Shown here piece after piece: positions 24,337 through 35,558 of a DNA stretch of 64,000 bases. The notes under the pieces were generated by a model. That model had not been told where the DNA came from. It saw only the letters and a program-made list of their open reading frames with translations, and did no database searches. Position 1 is the stretch's first letter. The number at the start of each line of letters is the position of its first letter. The position numbers and the translations under genes were made by a program. This DNA is from Perilla frutescens (Eukaryota > Streptophyta > Magnoliopsida > Lamiales > Lamiaceae). Where the stretch lies: positions 1,386,501 through 1,450,500 of the forward strand of contig BRKX01000006.1 of NCBI GenBank assembly GCA_026008535.1, given 5' to 3'.

Positions 24337-25264
24337 ATTAAATGGATATAAATCATATGATGAGGTAGCAAGTTATGGGCATTTAAGAGCCCACAAAATC
24401 CTCTTCTTGTTTCGAACTGAAGCACGAGAAATTGAAATTAACGAAAACAGAGAGTTAAAGTTCGCATGAGATTCTCTAATTCGAATTGTGTCTGTTAATC
24501 GTGTTCTAATAACAATAATTAAAAAAGTTTTAATAATGTTTACACTAAAAATGAAATTTATTACTATATTATAAATCATAATCAATTTTGATTGCTGATA
24601 ATTTAAATTTTAAGAAATTATAAACCCTGATTTTAGAATAATCAACCATATTAACTAAAAAATGAAAATTAATTAATAAAAAATATCATGAACACTGAAT
24701 AATAATGTGAACTTAAACTAAACCAAAAAAAATAAAAATAGAAGAAAAATTAATTATTTTAATGTTGCGACACGTATCATAAACTAGATAATTTCACGTG
24801 GTTAAAATCGTGTATTTAAACGTAGAAACAGAGGGATGAAAATTAAACTCATGAGATTTCATGTTACGCTATTTGTATTTCATTCCGTGTTACATTTTTT
24901 AAATTAATAATTTTTCTTACTTTTTTTATCATTAATTTTATTTTACAATTGTTACAACAACGAAAGTACAAAATAAGGAAGTATTTAATAATGGTGATAA
25001 GAGTTGGGCAAGACAACAGAGTTGTCACTAGATTTGCCCAAACATCTAATTAAGTTATCATGATATTTTACTGTCGTCACAATTTCTTTTGGAAATGATA
25101 TTTAATATTATTCCAGATTTTATTAATTACATGTGAAATTTTAATATTAATATAGTTGTTTGAAGATCGCATGCTAATTATCTGGAGCAGTGATGACGCC
25201 TGTTTTTCTTTCAACCAACTTATTTAATTCTACACAATAGTTATTATAAATTGAGGAGCATTTG
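24337..25264. other. AT-rich intergenic DNA upstream of GDSL gene
   Basis: It includes the promoter side of the GDSL gene. No other gene or bounded repeat is seen. Confidence 0.5.
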
Positions 25265-25870
25265 TGTACATAAGGCGCACCTTATTTCAGATAACGCGTG
25301 GAGGCACGCGACCACGCGCACCGCGCCCGTTTAATTTTATTATTATTATTTTTTTATGTAGGATTTTCGATTTTTTTTTTCATTTTCAGTTTTTCCTTTT
25401 TTTTTTCTTTCCCAAAAATTTATATCTTAAAATAAAATTAGTGAAAGTTAAAATTAAAGTTAATTGATTTAATTTATGTGAAATGTATATGAATTTATAT
25501 CCTAAAATGGAATTAATAAACCTTAAAAAAATACAAAATAAATCTCTAATTCCTCCCCCCCCCCCCAAATCCTAAAAACCAAAAAATAAACCCTAAAAAA
25601 AACCCCTAAAAATTACAAAATAAATCCCTAAAAAACTATGAACCCTAAAAAAACCATGAATTCCTAAACTCTAAACATTAATTGGAATGAGAAAAAAAAT
25701 CACAATTTGAACTAAATAAACTAGCATAAGATAAGTAGGAGACGCTTTACTTTTTAATGATACGAGTGATACTTTTTAGTGATATTGTTGATATTGATTT
25801 TTCTGGATTTTTTAGTGTTGACCCGTAAATTTAACCCCGCTTATCTGAAATAAGGCTTTTATGGACCTTG
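25265..25870. mobile_element. Candidate inverted-repeat element
   Basis: Ends carry the complementary sequences caccttatttcagataa (about 25278) and ttatctgaaataaggc (25841-25856). The interior has a unit related to the 8.5-9.0 kb array (cctaaaatggaattaataaa near 25500), a C homopolymer near 25554-25566 and repeated ccctaaaaa motifs. No clear target duplication was found. Confidence 0.4.
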
Positions 25871-26730
25871 TGCATGCAAGTATTTGCCATATAAATTTAT
25901 AATTAATGTTGTTTGGCAGCAGTTTCTCTCCTCGATTTTCTTTGGGAAAAAAGTCTGAAAATGTTGCCTTTTTTTTCTGTCACGGATTTTATTTTCTTCT
26001 TTTCCCTGGCATTATTAAATGAAATAAAGTATTTTTTCTTCATAAATGCAGAATTGCATCAAATAATTAATGGACACCAGATCGACTTTGCAACGACCAC
26101 ATAAAATGTGGGGTGCTGAAATAATGCTAAAGCAATTTTTGGTCCCTTATTAGTTTGAGTAGTTGCCAATGTCTCCTTTAATTGAATAATATTATATATA
26201 TATATATATATATGTATGTATATATATTTGCGTAATAGAAGATATTTTGAAAATTAATTATTATTTTTCCTTATTTTCATGTTATGAGCCCTTTGTATAT
26301 CTCAATTAATGTAGTAACGTTTATTTCAAATCATGTTTTTAGCAATTTGTAATACAACAACTAATTAAATAAGACAGTTGAAATTTATATAAAAGAGAAT
26401 TGCAGAAAATACTATAATTGTGACAAAACTATCAAACACTACGATTACTGCAAATACAAATAGAACACTATTTTTTAATATTCTAATTGTAACATGCTTT
26501 CGAAATTTTATTTAATTTACTTTTGTTAATTTTCAAATAGAATTATGTTTAATAATTTTACGTTACATTTTTTTTGCATAGAGTTAAAATATTTAATTAA
26601 AAACCTTGCCGAAGCCCAATCATTCTAACAAAAAAGGCCTTAGCATAATTCAAAAAGTGAATGGGCACAGAGGTAGAGGCCCAAATACGAAAAGATTAAC
26701 ATCTATGAACATGCTAAATAATTTAAATTT
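25871..26730. other. AT-rich intergenic DNA
   Basis: Contains a short AT microsatellite at about 26191-26228. Open frames are low-complexity and unsupported. Confidence 0.5.
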
Positions 26731-27237
26731 AGGGTTAATTACTAAATAAATCACCATATTATTATTATTTTTATTAATTAGATATCACATTTAAATTTAG
26801 TCAATTACAACATTATACTTTAATTTGAATGAGATTAAACTCTCTAATTTTTCCAACCAATTAAGTATGATGTATTCGGTCTATAAATCATGTTGGCAGT
26901 CACGTCAACACACATAAGTAACAAACAACGTCGTTTTTGTTATTTTTTCTTATTTTTTTGTTGAGTAAAATAGATTTTTATATAATCTTTTATTTCTAAA
27001 AGAGAGGAGAACCAGAAGATAATGAAAAAAAAAAATCGACATTGTTTTTTACATATATGTACTGATGTGGTTGGCTAATTGACCAAATATGACATACTGT
27101 ACTTAACTGGTCGGAAAAATTGGAAATGTCTAATCTCATTCAAATTAAAATGCGGAGTTGTAATTGATTAAATTTAAAAGTGGTGTCTAATTTGTAAAAG
27201 AGTTGCAACTTCCTGATTTATTTGACAATTTATCCTT
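26731..27237. mobile_element. Mutator-type MITE, decayed
   Basis: Long imperfect inverted arms begin agggttaattactaaataaa and end with a diverged complement (...gacaatttatcctt). Inner arms match well, for example tttaatttgaatgagatta against taatctcattcaaattaaa. The layout resembles the 14146-14524 element. The target duplication is no longer clear. Confidence 0.55.
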
Positions 27238-27435
27238 AAACATAAATACCAATTAAATATCAAAGGTAAAGATTCGCACATAACTCTAAATATCAAGTGT
27301 ATGTTTGGTGGGCTATTGGGCTCGGTTTATTTACAACCCTAATAATTCATTATCTGCTAATAGAGTCGGAAAATCTTAAACTTTCCAACCATCCCTACCC
27401 TTGTAGCTTTGCTATTGTGACGCATGAGAGCGCAT

Positions 27436-27655
27436 GTAAAGCGTACTCCGTACTCTGATTGAAAGACGAATAATATATTAAACGTCTCGTTACGTTGCTG
27501 GTTGAGTGCTGATGTTTTTTTCTTTAACGAGCTGGATGACATGATGTAAAGCGTACTCCGTACTCTGATTGAAAGACGAATAATATATTAAACGTCTTGT
27601 TATGTTGCTGGTTGAGTGCTGATATTTTTTTCTTTAACGAGCTGGATGACATGAC
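27436..27655. repeat. 110-bp tandem duplication upstream of GrpE
   Basis: Two adjacent units (27436-27545 and 27546-27655) differ at only a few positions (ctcgttac versus cttgttat). They lie about 240 bp before the GrpE start codon, so they could duplicate promoter elements. Minus-strand frames beginning MSSSSLKKK occur in both units but have no other support. Confidence 0.85.
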
Positions 27656-27895
27656 GAAACCAGTTTTTGTTGTTCTATAATAAAATATAATAAAATCCAG
27701 AACTAAATAAGTGTGTGATTTTGATATAGATGTTATAATATTATTATCTAATTGGAAAGTGGCAAAATGGTTGAAATAAAATACAAACTCTGTTTGATTT
27801 TCTTTCTCCCCAAGCAGTCGTAAAACCCTGCCTTCTTCCTCCTCCACAATCCGTTACGCCGGCGTCTGAATCTGATAAAATCTCAATCGACGTTC

Positions 27896-30800
27896 ATGTC
27901 TTCCGCCACAATCGCATCTCGCTTCGCGAGGATTCTCTTCACTCACTGCCGCAACTCGCCGCTCATTTTTGGGGCTCGCCATGACCGCCGATACATCTCC
28001 TATCTCGCCAATCAATTGCCCTGCCCTACTCGATTTTGTGATAAGGTTCTATCTCTCTCTCTCTCTAGCTAGGTTTTTGGCGGTCGCTGCTTGCTTATTT
28101 GGTGTGATATTCGATTCTATTATATTCCGTAACAGGATGATGTTTTGAGTGTTTCTATGTGGTTGTTTTATTTGTTAGAGTTGTCATTTTTTTTTTAACT
28201 CTTGGTGGTGATTGTGCGTGTTTTGCCTTCTTCCGCACTCATGAAAGGTTGAATGCACAACCCCGAAGGAGGTTCCAGAATCTCTCTCATCGTAAAATGA
28301 ATTTTATAGCTATTTTAACTTTGACACCAATCTCAACCATTAATGGTGGTGGTAACTTCCTATTTTGGCAAATATGGGAATTAGGTAAATAATCTTGGGT
28401 ATCTGGAGGAGGTTTTGGTAAAGTACGTTTCTTTCTACGCTTGAGTAATTTGCATTGAAGGGGATTGTGTCTTATACTATGCACTGCTCTGCTTTTAAAT
28501 TTTATTTCTATACTGGAGTTGGTGGTTTTGAGGAGACGAGCTCGGTTTCTCTTTTAGGTGGTAGATGGTCAGCTGGGATCGAGACATCGTTCAGTCCCAT
28601 ACTTATATTCCTTTCAATGGTTTGGATTCTCGTCATCCCCACAGCCTAATGCAAAGGATAATGCTGAATCTGGAAATGAAGATGTATTAGAAACAGAATC
28701 GGGCTCTGCTACAGAATCTCAATCCAACGTATCTCGGACCACCAGAAGTAGAAGAGGCACTAAAAGAATTGCATTTTCTGATTCTGACTCTGATTCAGAG
28801 TTGGAGGACCTTTCAAGAGATGATCTGGTGAAACTTGTGGCAGAGAGGAAACGCATTTTAGAAGTAAAGCAGGAAGAGCTTTGGGAGATGAAGGATAAAG
28901 TTATGAGGACGTTGGCAGAGATGGAAAATGTGAAAGATCGGACTAGACGCGAATCTGAAAATTCTAAGAAGTTTGCAATTCAGGTTTTGGTCTTTGTGTG
29001 TAGCTTTTCTAGTTGGAAGGTTTCCTTGGGCCATTTATGGGACGTCTTGCTCAATTATTTGTTTAAACATTGCTGCAGAGCTTTGCAAAAAGCCTTCTGG
29101 ATGTGGCGGATAATTTAGGCAGGGCTTCTTCTGCCGCAAAAGAGAGCTTTTCTAATATTGATCTTCCTGAAGATGCCGGTGGAGCTTTTCAGCAACTTAA
29201 AGTACTTCTTGAAGGTGTTGAAATGACCGAAAAACAATTAATAGAGGTAAATATCTCTTGCGCTCGGTATTATGTTATCTTTCTTTGACTAAATGGCTTG
29301 TATCTGCTACCCTGAAAATTCTTCTTTCAACTTCATTTATTCTGCTCAAGGTTATAAGTATCTACCATATATCTTAACACCATTTCCGATTTCTAGTAAT
29401 GATTCTGGCAAAAGATTGGCTGCTGTTTCTCATTTATTATGTGAAGGCATCTTGTTTTTTATGCAATGAGTTTGATATGTAGCATTGAGTTGATGGAGGA
29501 CTTTGATAAATAATTTGATACTCACGATGTACCAGGATATAAAAAAAAAATAAAAATTACTACCTGAATTGGAGAGTTTTTCTTATAGAACTCAAGTAGA
29601 TAACAAACCATAGTCCAGGATTCCTGGCGAATGCTGATTTTATAGAACTCAAGTAGATAACAAACCATAGTCCAGGATTCCTGGCGAGTTTTTCTTATAG
29701 AACTCAAGTAGATAACAAACCATAGTCCAGGATTCCTGGCGAGTGCTGATTTTATGCTTAATTAAGATTAGTTATTAAACATAGTACTTTGCTTATATAC
29801 GTAAATAGTTTAATATGTGATAAATGTGTTGTGTAAGTTTAGTGATTTTTTAATATGCATATGCCATATATGTAACATACTTAGTAATTGAATATTGTTT
29901 CTTTTTTATGACCCTTTAGTACTGCTTTCTAAAATAAAACAAAAATGTGCATGTTCATATCCCCTTATAACTTTTAGCTCCATGTTCTGTAATCTGAAAA
30001 ATCTATAGTAACTAATAGTAATCGAGAACGATGATTTTTTTAAATGAAAGCGCCTGTTGTTCAGATATCATTTGAACATTTTATTATACAAGCCTGGACT
30101 AAACTTGAAAAAGGAAATTTAACGAAAGCATGGTATCTACTTAGTTAGATATTTGTTAATGCAAGTTGAATGTGATTGGTCTTATATTTATTAAAATATT
30201 TGTAATCTATTAAAGATAAGATTGGTAGAAAGGTTCAAAAAGAAGTTTTTCATGGTTAGCTTCATTGCCTATAGGGGTAATTGCAAAATAATTCACAACC
30301 TTTAGACCTTTTTGTAGTTTGTGTATATTGTTTTATTTTTAACAAATTCAATTTTGAACTTTCAGTTCGTTGCAATTGATACACAACATCTAGTTTTGGT
30401 GCATCACAATATGATTTTTTTTGGCAATTGAGTTAGGGTTTCAAAATTGATTATATTGTGTAGTTTTTTAGCTCATTTATTTGCTTGCATATAAACTTAT
30501 ATTATGCATTGTCTTTAATTATTTAAGTTCAATTATTACTGTGCGATGCACGGTTACAAAACTACTTTAACTTAATACACCAAAATTAAACTTTTCAGTT
30601 AGTAATATAAACACGTGGCATCCCGTCTAACGCACTTCAACTCAATAAGTCTTAAGTTAGTTTAATTTCGTTGGATTTAAGGGTTGTACTCTGAATTGCA
30701 ATGAGTTGAAAGTTCATTACTTTGCTAAAATTAAAAGATATGATTATATTATATGCTATGGATATAGATTAGGGGTATTGAGATAAGAGGGGTGAAACGG

Positions 30801-32099
30801 TAATTAAAAAAACTTCTTATGGCTAGCCACTATTTGTTTCCAAAAAAAAAAGTTTCTTAGGGCTAGCCACTATTATCCATGTAAAAAGGTTCAAGAAAGT
30901 TTCTCATGGCGAGCCAGTTATATCATATTTATTAGATTATACATTATTGATTGTCATATGCATAATAAGATTAATGAACAGAAAAGCCTGTTGTTAGAAA
31001 TAGAAGTGCATAACTATTATATGAGAACTTTTAAATCAAGAGTGAATATTTAAGTAACTTTATGACCATGTGAGCACAATCTTCTACGTAACTTATATGG
31101 CCATGAATGAAGCTGGTGTGTTGGTCAGAGACTCAAAGGCCGCTCGTTTAGTCACCCTTCATCATCTTCAGATATTATGAGAATCCGGCCGTACAAGTTC
31201 ATGCATTCATAAACATATCTTGGTAGATCCCGTGCCATCTCGTGAGCCCTCAGAGTTGGATAAGCCCTGCTATTTGCATCTCTTATGTTGGTTATAGAGT
31301 AATGAGTATTGGAATGGTTTTTCCGCATTTGCAGGTATTCAGAAAATTTGGAGTAGAGAGATATGATCCTACAGATGAAGAATTTGACCCAAACAGGCAT
31401 AATGCAGTGTTCCAAGTACCAGATGCTTCAAAGCCAGCAGACCGCGTTGCAGTTGTTCTAAAGGTACGAGACTCAGTGTAATGAAAATGCATATGCTTTG
31501 TCTTCTGTCAACATGCATTTAGTTATGAATTATACAGAAAAAATCAATCTTGAAAAGTAATAAGAACACGAAGAAGATATGATTACTCATAGGGCTCTGT
31601 CAAACTATGTCATTCTCTAGAGATATATTTTTTGGATTAGGTTTACAATTACATTGAAACACTGTTTATAATAGGGAAGCCCTTAAAAAGGCTCGCCTAC
31701 AGCAAATCAATTAAGGCGGGGGCACGCCTCATTTGTTCTTTGCTGCTGTAATCTGTGGCCATATTCTTAGTACTTTTCGAATTACACAACTCAACATATT
31801 TGAGAATCAGGAAAAAGAATAGTCAAACAGGAGAAAATCGTAGGTTTTCCAGAAAATTGTGTTTTAGAAGAGGCTTGAATTTCTTGTCATCTCCACTTTC
31901 AACATTTGCTGTACATTTCCGATTTCACTGAGATTTGGAAGCCATTTGTGTTCAGTGTGGTCGAGTTTTTGGTGTCCTTTTGTCAGTACGATGTGAAATT
32001 TTATCTTCATGTGCTGTGCAGGCCGGCTACATGTTGCACGAGCGAGTTATTCGACCTGCTGAAGTGGGTGTAACTGTTGCTGCAAACGATCAGGATTAG
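27896..32099 (+). CDS. MGE1: Mitochondrial GrpE nucleotide-exchange factor
   Basis: Five exons (27896-28045, 28558-28983, 29079-29246, 31335-31463, 32022-32099) give 316 codons. The N-terminus is Arg/Ser-rich without acidic residues over the first 27 positions (MSSATIASRFARILFTH), as in a mitochondrial presequence. An acidic linker follows (SDSDSDSELEDLS, about residues 130-142), then the long helical dimerisation region and the C-terminal beta domain with FDPNRHNAVFQVPD and GYMLHERVIRPAEVGVT, hallmarks of GrpE. It releases ADP from matrix Hsp70 during protein import and folding (family knowledge). Intron 3 is unusually long (2.1 kb) and carries tandem and transposon-derived repeats. The tandem duplication at 27436-27655 may affect its promoter. 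Neighbouring gene order matches At4g26780/At5g55200. Confidence 0.95.
29584..29752. repeat. Three tandem units in GrpE intron 3
   Basis: Near-identical units begin tatagaactcaagtagataa at 29584, 29641 and 29696 (spacing 57 and 55 bp). Alternating linkers read aatgctgatttt and gtttttct. A recent tandem expansion, no coding content. Confidence 0.85.
30539..30900 (-). mobile_element. Helitron-like hairpin remnant in GrpE intron 3
   Basis: The sequence ctgtgcgatgcacgg (30539-30553) is the same hairpin as the Helitron ends at 3186 and 13169, in minus orientation. The expected CTAG after it is missing, so this is a degraded end. Downstream the intron repeats ggctagccacta twice (30821 and 30861 regions), perhaps part of the same element. 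Confidence 0.35.
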
Positions 32100-32424
32100 G
32101 AATAGGAAGGTGGAAACAAGCACTTGATTTCTTCTTTCCCCCTCGTTGCCGGACAATGTTGAAAACCCTAACTGGAAGATGGAATGGACTCACTGTATCT
32201 AGTTGCCGAGGATATTGCAAATAACTCAGTTGAGGTATATTCATTGTCTACTTCTTGCTAATTTATTGATGACATTTGTTCTAAGCCTAACTTGAGAAAT
32301 CGTCAATGTATGAATGGGAAATCCATTTTTGTAATCTCTTCTAATCATTTGTGATGAAGGAGAAAAGCCTGTATTTTGTGACTGCTGGCATTTTCTTTGA
32401 TCTTGAAATGCATAAAATAGAAAT
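32100..32424. other. GrpE 3' region
   Basis: Probable 3' UTR and downstream sequence of GrpE. No other feature is seen. Confidence 0.5.
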
Positions 32425-32507
32425 TATCCATTTGTTGATATCAATATCTAACAAACGGATATATAAATATAATAGACATTTTGATATATAGTTTATATAT
32501 GCTAGTT
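32425..32507. repeat. Palindromic repeat, copy 2
   Basis: The 37-bp palindrome at 32425-32461 is identical to 49-85, with the same AT-rich flank ending tatatgctag. It lies downstream of both the GrpE gene and the small minus-strand gene. Confidence 0.6.
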
Positions 32508-32589
32508 TTCACGATTCAAAATAGAACTAGCTATTACCATTACCATAATTATATAAAACACAATAATAATAAAATAATAATAATAACAT

Positions 32590-33239
32590 TTAATCTGCTT
32601 GAATCTGCCCCTGAGTTTTGTTTGAATCTGCTTGTTGATCTTCACTCAGTTCCTGCAGTTTTGTTCAAATTTTTAGAGGGTAAATGAAATGTATTTGCAC
32701 AATCACAAGATTCAAATTTGAAGGCATACATACATACATACATACATAACACACATACATACCTGAGGTTCTTCTTCCTTGGACAAATCTGGAGCCATAC
32801 CTTCATCATCAACGCTTCTGGATTTTCCTTTTCGTATGGGAACAATCTGCAACATCACATTCAACAAAACTGCTAAACAAAATCTCGATTTTCACATCAA
32901 CTTTCCTTTTATAACGCCAGATAAACACAAAAACCTAGTATTTTTTTTTTCACAACCCTACACTTATATAGAATTTAATATAAAAAAAAACAAACAAACC
33001 GGAGTGTAGCGGAAGCGGCGAGCGGGGGGCTCGTCGGCGGAGAGTGGGGTCCAGCGGCGGAGGAGAAGCGGCGGCGCTTCGTTGCGCTTACCGCCATTGT
33101 TGGCGTTGGTGTTGGTGGAGTGAGAGCAGCTGACCCACTGCTTCTTCCACTTCCTGACTGGGCCGCTGAACACCGGCGGCGATGGGCTCGCCGCGTACCG
33201 CGACGCCGCCCGGCTCTGTCTCGACCCCGCCGCCTCCAT
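32590..33239 (-). CDS. Small conserved plant protein of unknown function (At5g55210-like)
   Basis: Three exons on the minus strand (33239-33000, 32846-32763, 32652-32590) join in phase 0 to 128 codons with consensus splice sites. The start is ATG of MEAAGSRQSRAASRYAA. The conserved-looking core is GPVRKWKKQWVSC (about residues 26-38), LLLRRWTPLS, and RRFRYTPIVPIRKGKSRS across the first junction. The tail is acidic and Gln-rich (LSKEEEPQ, DQQADSNKTQGQ). It has no membrane segment or enzyme motif; the basic aromatic core could bind nucleic acid or protein, which is speculation. Its place between GrpE and trigger factor matches At5g55210, an unnamed protein, from memory. Confidence 0.8.
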
Positions 33240-34246
33240 TTTCTGCTCTGGTGATTTTTGTTGTTTGTTGGTAGAGAATAAATAATTAATAATTAATAAT
33301 TTGGTTATTAAATAGCAGAGGAAGAGAAGAGAAGTAGGTGTGGTGACAGACGATGTCGCTTTCCAATTCATGCTTTTCAGGTTAGTACCAGGTATTAATT
33401 ACCACAAATTTTCCTTTTTTTTTCTTTCTTTTAAATGGAATTTACAAAATTGACTCTCACACCATATATGATATAATAATAATATTCATATTCATATTCT
33501 CCTTTCCTTTTCCACCTTTTTTTCTTACTACTAATATAATAATAATAGTTAAGAGTATCATCACACCACAAATCTTCAAGATTGAATAATAATGTAGCTT
33601 TCCAACCTTTACTTTTTTTAAAAAAAAAATTAATAAATATCTCTATGTGTGAATTAATTTGTCACGACCCGTGAATTCCTGAGAATATTTAATGAATTTG
33701 ATATTTCTTATTTAAATATGAATTTTGAGATTATTATTATTATTATAAACACGTAAGAACATGTAATGAATGTTGACAGTGGCGGATTCAGAGGGTTGAG
33801 GTTTCCTCCACCATTTTTTTTTTCCTATAACTTTTTGGCTGTCAGGTTTTGATCTATTATTGACAATGAAAAATATATTTTTTTTAACATATGCAGTACA
33901 ATGAGAACCCTAAATAATGACATTTAGTTTTATTGCCGATATTAAGTGTTCATGCCGATATTAATGGACATAACGATAAGCAACATGGGTTGAAAATAGT
34001 GTAAGTATGCACTACACTATGTTCTATCATGAAACTTTCCCCTTAACTACTAAACGATTAGAATTGTAGTAATTAAAATATGGACCATGAATTTTCATTT
34101 TCCTTAATTATTTTTAATTTTTATAAAAATATTTGGCAATAAATAATAATTATAAAAAAAAATTGGACTAAATTCTCTTAATATGGTTTAATACGACGAC
34201 ATTAATAAATCAAAGTGTATTAAGCGTTTTGAGTAAGAAAAGCAAA
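33240..34246. other. Intergenic DNA
   Basis: Promoter side of the small minus-strand gene, then AT-rich sequence with short ataata microsatellites. No further gene is supported. Confidence 0.5.
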
Positions 34247-34385
34247 GGAAATTCTATGCCGCATCACCCATGTGCCACAATAGACCTAATGTGACACTTT
34301 CATGTGTCTAGACACATGAAAGTGTCACATTAGGTCTATTGTGGCACATGACACACTACAACCTCACGCGTTATAGAATTTTCCA
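34247..34385. mobile_element. Foldback MITE with an 82-bp perfect palindrome
   Basis: The element starts ggaaattctatgccgcatca and ends with a diverged complement (cacgcgttatagaattttcc). Its centre (34269-34350) is a perfect 82-bp palindrome with no loop, centred on tctaga. Flanks repeat aaaagcaaa (34238-34246 and 34386-34394), a 9-bp duplication that fits a Mutator-type foldback element. Transcription would give a long perfect hairpin RNA. Confidence 0.7.
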
Positions 34386-35558
34386 AAAAGCAAATTACAT
34401 AACAAAATCGTGGCTACATTGATAAGATTTTTTTTATATATTAAATTCGGGTATTATCCTACTTACGTGTAACTACTAACTACACTTTACATGCATTGAC
34501 TAAAGTTTTCAAAATACATGTCAAGAGGAATTGTGTATGGTGAAATACGAATTCTCATTGAAGTGGATGATTCTTACCATTACTATTTGAAAATTTTGTA
34601 TTTTTTGAGGAGTTTTCTGTCGGATCGTTTGACGTCTTGAAACGGATCCTCATACATGAATATACAAAATTTCAAGAAAGCATATCTAAAAATTAATAAA
34701 GATTACTGATTCACTATCATTTGCCTCTTAAAAAAGCATATCTATTTATACCATAATTTTTTATTTTTTATTTTCACACCACAATTATTTTACGCATCTT
34801 TTTTTTTCATTTTTTCTTTACACACCACACTAAAAGATTATCATACCATTTAATTTAAAAATTAAAATTAAAATTAAGACATGAACATTATGAAGGTTGT
34901 TCGGAAATAAGTTCCTGAACGCAATGAAGACTGTTCATAAATAAATTTTCGAACCTGCAATAGTGTGTTCATTAACTTATTTTTGAACCTGGTATTATAG
35001 GGCCGGAAACAAAATTTTCAACCGCCTTCATGACGTTCAAATTGTAATTTTCGAACCACTTTTGACAATTTAAATGTGCAGACTCGATAGAACTCTCGAA
35101 AAAAAATCAATTCAAATAATAGAAAACCACTTATATTACTCGTTTCTTCGTCATTTTCACTCTCCATGATTGATTTAACCACAATGTCCCTGAATTCGAA
35201 GTTTGAGAAACTAGGATTTGGAGTAGAAAATATATGCGAACTAACTCTATTGTGAAATTGAGAAGATGGATGTAGCTAATATTTTCATTTTTTTTATATT
35301 TATAATATTATTTTATTTTTGAGACGTGGAAATAAAAACTTGTAGTGTGTTAAAATAAAAGAACGGTATTATAATAATCTAAAAAATAATTACTTCTGCA
35401 TTTTTTTATGTGAAAAGAAAAAATTATATCTTCAATCCACAATGCACAACGACGTCGTTCTTGTGAAATTGCAGTATCTTATCCTCTCTACATTGGGCAA
35501 AGAGTTCGTTACATATTTTCCACCGCAGCTCGAAGAAGAGGTTGCTGCAGTTACAAAG
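34386..35558. other. Intergenic DNA upstream of trigger factor
   Basis: AT-rich, ending in the presumed promoter and 5' UTR of the trigger factor gene. An in-frame upstream ATG at 35442 lies in the probable 5' UTR. Confidence 0.5.

Noticed and set aside
27524..27847. Minus-strand frame of 107 codons before GrpE
   Set aside because: It overlaps the GrpE promoter, depends on the tandem duplication and has no recognisable domain.
35442..35558. Upstream in-frame ATG as the trigger factor start
   Set aside because: It would place 39 residues with acidic Glu-rich content (LEEEVAAV) before a typical transit peptide, which is unlikely for a plastid protein.
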